Origin: REEB95 sp035275845
GTDB taxonomy: Bacteria > Pseudomonadota > Alphaproteobacteria > ATCC43930 > CGMCC-115725
Length of the DNA stretch: 7,016 bases
NCBI GenBank assembly: GCA_035275845.1
Contig: DATEMD010000009.1
Span: forward strand, 1 to 7,016
Reading direction: 5' to 3'
Shown piece after piece: positions 1 to 5,242 of this stretch; the first letter of the stretch is position 1; each line of letters starts with the position of its first letter. The translations under genes and the position numbers were made by a program. The notes below the pieces were generated by a model. The model saw only the letters and a list, made by a program, of their open reading frames with translations, searched no databases and was not told where the DNA came from.

Positions 1-1259
1 TATTCCATCTCGAAGAGCTTGTCTTCGGGCAGCGATTCAAAACGGCCGAGTGCCTCGGCGTCGGTGATCACCGCAATCGCGTTCTCGGCGATGTCAGCGG
101 CGATGACCGCGTCCTTGCGGCTGCGGCCCATGCCGAACAGGCCAAGGCCCGGCACCAGCACGACGCGCGGCAGCGGATCGAGCGGCCGCTTGGGCGGATC
201 GCTGCGCGCGTTGTTGCGCGCGAAATAGGCGCGATAGCGTTCGATGAAACCTTTGGCAGCGGCGAAGGCATCCTTGTGGAATTGCGCCAGATTGGCGGCG
301 TCGGGCGGCGCCATCAGCAGCGGCACGTTCTTGGTGCGGATGGTGTGATCGGGTGTCACCACGCCGACCTGCGAATAGCGCGCGGCCTCGCGGCCGTTCG
401 CATAGCCGAGAATGGTCGGCGAGGTGCGGAACTCGAGGATCAAACGGCGCCAGGCGCCTTCGATCTTGTCGTCCTTGACCGCGCAGGCACCGCGCACGAT
501 CGGCGCAACGTCGGCGACGCTGGCGACACGCTGCGGCAGGGTGATCGCCGGAAACACGCGCCGCGTGCCCTTTTTCTGGATACGCGCTTCGGCGGCCGTG
601 ACCGCGGCAATCATGCGTTCATAAGCCTCGCGCGCGTCGGCGCCGAAGGTGAAGATGCCGTGCTTCAGCAGGATCAGCCCCTCGACCCGCGGGTCGTGCT
701 CGAAGATACGCGCCGCCTTCTTGGCGAGATCGAAGCCGGGCATGACATAGGGCACGATGCTGAAACGGCCGTCATAGACTTCGCGGCAGATCCGGTCGCC
801 GTCGGGCTGATCGACCAGGCTCAACACCGCGTTGGCATGCGTATGGTCGATGAACTTCGCCGGCAGGAACGCGTGCAGCAGCGTCTCGACCGAGGGATTG
901 GGCGCGCCCGGATCGAGCAGATTGGCGCGCTGGACGCGCACCATGTCTTCGTCCGCGAGATGATCAAGTGCGCGCAGCTTCAACAGCGGCGCGAGGCGCA
1001 CCGCCGGCAGGCCGGCCGGCTCGATGCTCCCCATATCCCAGCCGCTGCCCTTGACGCAGAGCGCGTCGACTTCCTCGCCGAGCAGATCGAGCACGCGCAG
1101 CTTCACCGAGGTGTTGCCGCCGCCGTGCAGCACCAGCTTCGGATCCTGGCCCAGGAGCCGCGAGGTATAGACGCGCAACGCGAGATCGGGCGCGACGCCC
1201 TGTTGGGCGTAACGCGTGACCATCGCGGCGGCTTCGTCGTCGTTCCAGCGGCTTTGCAT
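1..1259 (-). CDS. Bifunctional class II aldolase / short-chain dehydrogenase (rhamnulose-1-phosphate aldolase type), N-terminal part, cut by window start
   Basis: The reading frame is open from the ATG at 1259-1257 to the window edge, giving 419 residues with no stop. It begins MQSRWNDDEAAAM. The N-terminal class II aldolase/adducin domain shows HGGGNTSVK (residues 45-53), KGSGWDMGSIEP (about 70-81) and the likely divalent-metal ligands His139 and His141 (DHTHANAV) and His200 (LKHGIFTFG). A later stretch, VLVPGLGLFGMGRSRKDA, and the final KLFEME are typical of the linker before the NAD-binding Rossmann domain, which must lie beyond position 1; the usual family length is near 680-700 residues. 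In characterised relatives the aldolase half splits rhamnulose-1-phosphate into dihydroxyacetone phosphate and lactaldehyde, and the dehydrogenase half oxidises lactaldehyde. No other rhamnose gene is visible here, so the true substrate is uncertain. A GGAAG ribosome binding site lies 7 nt upstream of the ATG (1271-1267). The gene is divergent from the DapA-like gene. Confidence 0.9.
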   Translation of the reverse strand, partial: MQSRWNDDEAAAMVTRYAQQGVAPDLALRVYTSRLLGQDPKLVLHGGGNTSVKLRVLDLLGEEVDALCVKGSGWDMGSIEPAGLPAVRLAPLLKLRALDHLADEDMVRVQRANLLDPGAPNPSVETLLHAFLPAKFIDHTHANAVLSLVDQPDGDRICREVYDGRFSIVPYVMPGFDLAKKAARIFEHDPRVEGLILLKHGIFTFGADAREAYERMIAAVTAAEARIQKKGTRRVFPAITLPQRVASVADVAPIVRGACAVKDDKIEGAWRRLILEFRTSPTILGYANGREAARYSQVGVVTPDHTIRTKNVPLLMAPPDAANLAQFHKDAFAAAKGFIERYRAYFARNNARSDPPKRPLDPLPRVVLVPGLGLFGMGRSRKDAVIAADIAENAIAVITDAEALGRFESLPEDKLFEME

Positions 1260-1266
1260 CGAAAGG

Positions 1267-1271
1267 CTTCC
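1267..1271 (-). promoter_or_regulatory. Ribosome binding site of the bifunctional aldolase gene
   Basis: On the minus strand GGAAG is followed by 7 nt and then the ATG at 1259-1257. This spacing supports the chosen start. No other in-frame ATG close upstream has such a site. Confidence 0.55.
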
Positions 1272-1308
1272 AGCGCCAGCATAGAGCAAGCGCCTCGGCA
1301 CCGCGAGG

Positions 1309-1332
1309 GGCGGCATTTATTTTCGTGCCGCC
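1309..1332. repeat. Perfect 7-bp inverted repeat with 10-bp spacer, candidate operator
   Basis: GGCGGCA at 1309-1315 is matched by TGCCGCC at 1326-1332, around the AT-rich spacer TTTATTTTCG. It lies in the 107-bp gap between two divergent metabolic genes and overlaps the proposed -35 region of the plus-strand gene. This is the placement expected of an operator for a dimeric repressor. A transcript hairpin is possible but no U-tract follows, so an intrinsic terminator is unlikely. No regulator gene is present in the window. The symmetry is seen directly; the regulatory role is inferred. Confidence 0.4.
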
Positions 1333-1344
1333 GGCGCCTAAAAT
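1316..1344 (+). promoter_or_regulatory. Weak candidate sigma-70-type promoter of the DapA-like gene
   Basis: TAAAAT (1339-1344) matches the -10 consensus at five of six positions. Seventeen nt upstream, TTTATT (1316-1321) matches the -35 consensus at three of six. Transcription would begin near 1351, leaving a leader of about 16 nt before the ATG at 1367. If this is right, the upstream in-frame starts at 1325 (GTG) and 1343 (ATG) lie outside the transcript. The call rests on motif matching only. Confidence 0.3.
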
Positions 1345-1366
1345 GCCCGAGAAACAGCGAGGAGCC

Positions 1367-2290
1367 ATGACGGAAGCCCCGCGCGGCGTCTATGCGGCGA
1401 TGCTGACGCCGTTCAACGCCAATCTCGATCCCGATCTCGGCGCCTTCGTCAATCACGGACGCTGGCTTCTGGCCAACGGCTGCGACGGGTTGGCGCCGCT
1501 CGGCACCACCGGCGAAGGCAATTCCCTGTCACTGAAGCAGCGCATGCGCATCATCGAGGCGACGCTGACCAAGCTGCCGATCGACCGCTGCATCTTCGGC
1601 GCGGGCTCGTGCGCGCTCGCCGACGCCGTCCAGCTGGCGCGTGAAGCGACCCGCGCCGGCGCCGCCGGCGTGCTGATGCTGCCGCCGTTCTACTACAAGG
1701 ATCCGAGCGAGGACGGCATCTACAATTTCTACGCCGCGGCGATCGAGCGCGTCGGCATCCCGCGCTTGCGCCTTTACCTCTATCATTTCCCGCAACTTTC
1801 GGCGGTTCCGATCACATCGGCGCTGATCCGCCGCCTGCGGCAGACCTTCGGCGACACCATCGCCGGCCTCAAGGACAGCGGCGGCGATTGGAACTATTCC
1901 GCCGCGCTGCTCAAAGAATTTCCCGGCTTCGCCGTGTTCTCCGGCAGCGGACAACAGCTGCTGAACAATCTGCGCGCCGGCGGCGTCGGCACCATCGCGG
2001 CATCGGTCAACGTCACCGCACCGCTCGCCCAGCCGGTTTATCGCCATTGGCAGACGCCGGATGCCGACCGGCTACAGGCGGCATTGAACGCGGTGCGCGT
2101 GTTGTTCCAGGGTTACCCGCTGGTCAGCGGACTGAAGGAAACGATGGCGCTGATCACCGGTAATCCGGCGTGGCGCGCCATGCTGCCGCCCAACGTGCCG
2201 CTCGGACCGGCAGAATCTGCCGCGCTCAAGGCGAAGCTCGCCGAGTTGCCGGCGATGCAGCCGCTGATCGCGGCCGCGCGTGCCGCCTAA
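1367..2290 (+). CDS. DapA/NanA-family class I aldolase (dihydrodipicolinate synthase-like lyase), substrate unknown
   Basis: A 307-residue TIM-barrel lyase of normal family length. Visible signatures are the opening GVYAAMLTPF (7-16), GTTGE at 46-50, the catalytic tyrosine Tyr139 in LYLYHFPQ, and the Schiff-base Lys169 in IAGLKDSGGDW. The family joins or splits pyruvate or other 2-keto acids and aldehydes through a lysine imine in the cytosol. The family motif YN(I/V)P is YHFP here. Five residues after the tyrosine is Leu144, where E. coli DapA has the substrate carboxylate-binding Arg138. The segment YHFPQLSAV resembles NanA-type lyases instead, so it is probably not the lysine-biosynthetic enzyme. 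The ATG at 1367 is preferred because GAGG (1359-1362) lies just upstream and family members start close to GVYA; an in-frame GTG at 1325 and ATG at 1343 would only add a non-conserved extension. It is divergent from the bifunctional aldolase, suggesting a shared sugar or sugar-acid pathway. It converges on the next gene with only 10 bp between stops. Confidence 0.9.
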   Translation: MTEAPRGVYAAMLTPFNANLDPDLGAFVNHGRWLLANGCDGLAPLGTTGEGNSLSLKQRMRIIEATLTKLPIDRCIFGAGSCALADAVQLAREATRAGAAGVLMLPPFYYKDPSEDGIYNFYAAAIERVGIPRLRLYLYHFPQLSAVPITSALIRRLRQTFGDTIAGLKDSGGDWNYSAALLKEFPGFAVFSGSGQQLLNNLRAGGVGTIAASVNVTAPLAQPVYRHWQTPDADRLQAALNAVRVLFQGYPLVSGLKETMALITGNPAWRAMLPPNVPLGPAESAALKAKLAELPAMQPLIAAARAA

Positions 2291-2300
2291 TCAGACCGCA

Positions 2301-3275
2301 TTATTGCAGCAGCGCTTTCTTCAGGAGTGCGGCGCGGTCGGTCGAGCGCGGCGTAACATTCAGCGTGCGGCCGTCGCGCTGCAAGGTCAGCGGCACCTCG
2401 ACGCCGGCGCGGCCGAGCGACCACAGCCGGCGGTAGAGCGCGGCCAGCGTGCCGACCTGCTGGCCCGCAATCGACACCAGGATGTCGCCGACGCGCATGT
2501 CGACGCGCCGCGCCGGCCCATCGCTGTTGACGCCAGCGACGACGACGTGATCCTCGATCTCGGTCGCGTAGAAGCCGAGCCACGGCCGCGGTGGCTTGTT
2601 AGGCCGGCCGAGCGTCAATAGGTCGTTGTAGATCGGCTTCAGCAGGTCGATCGGCACGTTCATGTTGAGATGCTCGGACCGGCCGCGCTCGCGCGCTTGC
2701 TGCAAATGCAGCGAGCCGATGCCGACGAGCCGGCCGGCGGCGTCGATGACCGCCGTGCCGCCCCAATTGGGGTGCGCCGGTGCGGTGAACAACGCCTCGT
2801 CGAGCAGATATTCCCAATAGCCGGCAAATTCCTGTTTGGCCGAGATACGCGCCGCCAGCGAACGGGTGCGGCCGCCGACGCCGCCAACCACAACGTCGTC
2901 ATCGACTTGCGCCGTCGCCGACTGGCCGAGCGGCATCGCCGGCAGGCTCAACCGGCCCAGCGCCTGCACCAAGCCGAAGCCGGTTTCCTGGTCATAGGCG
3001 ACGGCGTGGCCCCGCAAGGCGCGGCCATCGCCGGTGTTGAGCCACAGGCTTTCGGCTTCCGTGATGAGATAGCCGATGGTGAGGACGATACCGTCCTCGC
3101 GGATGACGACGCCGTTGCCAGCGCGCTCGGTGCCGAGGGTCTGCGCGGTGAAGGCGTCTTCCGGCACGGTGGCGCGCACGCCCACCACCGACGCCAAAAC
3201 GCGCTCCAGGTCGTAGCCGTAATCCTTCGGATTCGGCTGCGTCTGGGGCGGTAATTCCCACTCGGTTTCCGCCAT
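2301..3275 (-). CDS. DegP/HtrA-like trypsin-fold plus PDZ protein lacking all three catalytic residues (predicted pseudoprotease)
   Basis: A protein of 324 residues starting at the ATG at 3275-3273, with AAGG four nt upstream. Residues about 25-215 follow the HtrA-type chymotrypsin fold, with landmarks GTERAGNGVVIREDG (48-62), LTIGYLI, YDQETGFGLVQA and the segment around 170-190. Residues about 228-310 form a PDZ domain opening with PWLGFYATEI. At the usual catalytic sites the His of TNxHVV is Tyr69 (LTIGYLI), the Asp of TDLAV is Gly99 (ETGFGL), and the nucleophilic Ser of GNSGGP is Trp171 (PNWGGT). Proteolysis by the trypsin mechanism is therefore not expected. No signal peptide or membrane segment is seen at the N-terminus, so it is probably cytosolic, unlike DegP. 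The fold is otherwise intact with no frameshift, and I recall similar proteins annotated as serine proteases in Bradyrhizobium relatives, which suggests a conserved non-catalytic role such as peptide binding or chaperoning. It lies 67 bp downstream of arfB on the same strand and may be co-transcribed. Confidence 0.85.
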   Translation of the reverse strand: MAETEWELPPQTQPNPKDYGYDLERVLASVVGVRATVPEDAFTAQTLGTERAGNGVVIREDGIVLTIGYLITEAESLWLNTGDGRALRGHAVAYDQETGFGLVQALGRLSLPAMPLGQSATAQVDDDVVVGGVGGRTRSLAARISAKQEFAGYWEYLLDEALFTAPAHPNWGGTAVIDAAGRLVGIGSLHLQQARERGRSEHLNMNVPIDLLKPIYNDLLTLGRPNKPPRPWLGFYATEIEDHVVVAGVNSDGPARRVDMRVGDILVSIAGQQVGTLAALYRRLWSLGRAGVEVPLTLQRDGRTLNVTPRSTDRAALLKKALLQ

Positions 3276-3342
3276 GCTGCCTTGTCCGCGAATCCCCCGT
3301 CGCGAGCTTACACCGCCGGTGCCGGCCCGGCGAACCGGCGCG

Positions 3343-3777
3343 TCATTCGTCGCCTGCCGCGACGTGCCGCAACCGCTTCAAGCGGCCGTGCACGCGTTTC
3401 TCCTCGACCCGCCGGCGCACCGCGGCAAGCGTCGGACCGATCGGCAGGCGCGGCTTCGCCTTGAACGCAGCCCGGCGCAGCAGCTCGGCCAGCCGCGCGC
3501 GCGCGTCGGCGCGGTTGCGCTCCTGCGAGCGGAAGCGCTGCGCCGTGATGACCAGAACGCCGTCGCGGCGCAGCCGCTTGCCGGCGATGGTCTTGAGACG
3601 GCGGCGCATGTACTCGTCGACGCCGTCGGCGCGGTTGAGATCGTAATGCAGCTTGACCGCCGTCGACTGTTTCTGCACGGCCTGCCCGCCGGGACCCGAG
3701 GCGAGGATGAAATCCTCGTCGACCGCGCTTTCGTCGATGGCGATCGGAATCTGGCGGATGCGCTGCGATGCCTTCAT
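3343..3777 (-). CDS. arfB: Alternative ribosome-rescue factor ArfB (peptidyl-tRNA hydrolase, YaeJ/ICT1 family)
   Basis: A 144-residue protein, close to the usual size of about 140. It has a compact RF-1-like domain with SGPGGQ (GGQ at residues 30-32), the motif that triggers peptidyl-tRNA hydrolysis in the ribosomal peptidyl transferase centre. The C-terminal tail is strongly basic (about 107-137, with RRRVEEKRVHGRLKRLR), as in ArfB and ICT1, where the tail occupies the empty mRNA channel of ribosomes stalled without a stop codon. The GGQ is followed by AVQK where many homologues have xVNK. The start ATG (3777-3775) overlaps the stop of the outer-membrane channel gene as ATGA, with an AAGGGG ribosome binding site (3788-3783) five nt upstream, so it is very probably translated from the efflux transcript. 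Identity is based on the GGQ motif, the small size and the basic tail, which exclude full-length release factors. Confidence 0.93.
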   Translation of the reverse strand: MKASQRIRQIPIAIDESAVDEDFILASGPGGQAVQKQSTAVKLHYDLNRADGVDEYMRRRLKTIAGKRLRRDGVLVITAQRFRSQERNRADARARLAELLRRAAFKAKPRLPIGPTLAAVRRRVEEKRVHGRLKRLRHVAAGDE

Positions 3778-5240
3778 GGCGACCCCTTGGATTCGGACGC
3801 GGCCGGAAATCCCGGCGGCGGCACCGGCAGCGAACTGCCGGGCAGTTCGGCGCTGTTCCAGCCGCCACCCAAATTCTCGACCAACAGCACGCTGGCGTTC
3901 AAGCGACTTTGCAACACGCTGAGCGCGGTTTGGCGGTCGCCGAGCGCGGTGGCTTCGGCGGTGACGACGCTCGTGTAGTCGACCGTGCCGGCGCGGTATT
4001 GGTTCAAGATCAGGCGCTCGGCCTCGCTCGCCGCGGCGACGGCGCCATCCTGCACCTGCGCCTGGTCTTGCAGCACCTTGAGCGCCGCAAGGTTGTCCTC
4101 GACGCCCTGGAACGCGGTGAGCACGGCCTGACGGTAATTTGCCACGGATTCGTCATAGGCGGCGTGCGCCGCTTCGACCTGCGCGGTGGTCAGGCCGCCA
4201 TTGAAAACGTTGGCAGCGATTTGCGGGCCGAACGACCAGGTGAGGCTCGAAGCGTGCAGCAACGTGTCGAGCATGGCGCTCGTAAAGCCGTAGCTGCCGG
4301 TGAGCGTCAGTGACGGGAAATAGCCGGCAACGGCGACGCCGATTTGAGCGTTGGCGGCGGCCATCTGGCGCTCGGCCTGCGCCACCGTAGGATTGCGCTC
4401 GAGCAGCGTCGACGGCACGCCGGCGGGCACCACCGGCACCTGCAAGGCGAGCGGCGTCGGCGCCGGTGCGAGCGCAAACGACGCTGGCGGCTGGCCGATC
4501 AGAACGGCGATGGCGTGTTCGAACTGCGCTCGCGCCACGCCCAGCGCGACCATCTGCGAGCGCGCATTTTCAAGCGTCGCTTGGGCTTGGGCCATGTCCG
4601 ACTTGCCGACGTTGCCGGCGTCGTATTTGTTGCGGGTGATGCGCAGCTGCAGGGTATAGGCGGCGACCGTGTCTTCGAGCAGCTTGTGTTGGGCATCGTT
4701 GATGCGCAGCTGGAAATAATCTTGCGCCAGCGTCGCCTGCGCCGATAGCCGGGCGGCGGCAAGCTGTGCCGCGTCGGCCTGGGCGGTGGCGGTGGCGCTT
4801 TCGACGGTGCGACGGACCTGGCCCCAGATGTCGATCACCCAACTGGCGTCGACCGGCAGGCTGAATTGGTTACGGATACGGCCGCTGCCGAACGATCCGG
4901 CGGCCGGTTTCGACCGGGTCATCGCCGGATCGATGCCGATCGACGGGAAAAAGCTGGCGCGATTCTCGGCAACGACGGCGACCGCCTGGCGATAGGCGGC
5001 CTCGACCGCTTTCAAGTTCTGGTTCGAGACGTTGACCTGGCTTTCGAGGCGATCGAGCGTCGGATCGTCGTAGATCGACCACCACGGCTGGCCCGATGCG
5101 GCCGCCGCCGGCGTCGCCGGCTTCCAGTCCGCGGCCTCTTTATAGGCGGCGGTCGTCGGGGCGGACGGCCGCTGATAATCGGGCCCGACCGAACAGGCGG
5201 CGAGCGCCAAAGCGAGGCCGAGAATGGTGGTGCGGCGCAT
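3774..5240 (-). CDS. RND efflux outer-membrane channel lipoprotein (OprM/NodT family)
   Basis: A protein of 488 residues (490 from the earlier ATG) in the TolC/OprM outer-membrane factor family. It forms a trimeric channel that carries substrates from the inner-membrane RND pump across the periplasm and outer membrane. A lipoprotein signal peptide is clear: MRRTTILGLALALAAC, with the lipobox LAAC and then SVGPDYQRP, the classic mature start of NodT-type channels. Two repeated outer-membrane efflux domains follow (about 60-250 and 270-460). Each is rich in Ala/Gln heptad-like helices, for example around ERQMAAANAQIGVAVAGYFP and the C-terminal ERLILNQYRAGTVDYTSV. The tail is proline-rich. GGGAG (5252-5248) lies 7 nt before the ATG at 5240-5238 but only 1 nt before the ATG at 5246-5244, so I prefer 5240. 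The earlier start, which overlaps the pump stop as ATGA, cannot be excluded. The gene follows the RND pump directly and runs into arfB. Confidence 0.93.
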   Translation of the reverse strand: MRRTTILGLALALAACSVGPDYQRPSAPTTAAYKEAADWKPATPAAAASGQPWWSIYDDPTLDRLESQVNVSNQNLKAVEAAYRQAVAVVAENRASFFPSIGIDPAMTRSKPAAGSFGSGRIRNQFSLPVDASWVIDIWGQVRRTVESATATAQADAAQLAAARLSAQATLAQDYFQLRINDAQHKLLEDTVAAYTLQLRITRNKYDAGNVGKSDMAQAQATLENARSQMVALGVARAQFEHAIAVLIGQPPASFALAPAPTPLALQVPVVPAGVPSTLLERNPTVAQAERQMAAANAQIGVAVAGYFPSLTLTGSYGFTSAMLDTLLHASSLTWSFGPQIAANVFNGGLTTAQVEAAHAAYDESVANYRQAVLTAFQGVEDNLAALKVLQDQAQVQDGAVAAASEAERLILNQYRAGTVDYTSVVTAEATALGDRQTALSVLQSRLNASVLLVENLGGGWNSAELPGSSLPVPPPGFPAASESKGSP

Positions 5241-5242
5241 GC

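Noticed and set aside
1325..1366. Upstream GTG (1325) or ATG (1343) as start of the DapA-like gene
   Set aside because: The added residues (MPPAPKMPEKQRGA) do not resemble the family N-terminus, and the ATG at 1367 has a purine-rich GAGGAG immediately upstream.
276..1370. A 364-codon open frame on the plus strand
   Set aside because: It lies opposite the bifunctional aldolase, whose motifs are unmistakable on the minus strand. Its composition is that of an antisense shadow and it runs into the DapA-like gene start.
2288..2303. Bidirectional terminator between the convergent DapA-like and pseudoprotease genes
   Set aside because: Only 10 bp separate the stops and no stem-loop with a T-run is visible there.
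2670..3254. A 194-codon plus-strand frame opposite the pseudoprotease
   Set aside because: No domain or ribosome binding site is seen, and it is complementary to a gene with clear HtrA and PDZ landmarks.
2301..3275. Pseudoprotease as a decaying pseudogene
   Set aside because: The frame is intact over its full length, with preserved glycine-rich structural motifs, a complete PDZ domain and a usable ribosome binding site. The substitutions are confined to catalytic positions and do not look like random decay.
3314..3340. GC-rich inverted repeat (CGCCGG/CCGGCG and nested GCCGG/CCGGC) between arfB and the pseudoprotease as a terminator
   Set aside because: There is no U-tract on the minus strand after it, and short GC palindromes are expected by chance in such DNA. 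It could still weaken read-through.
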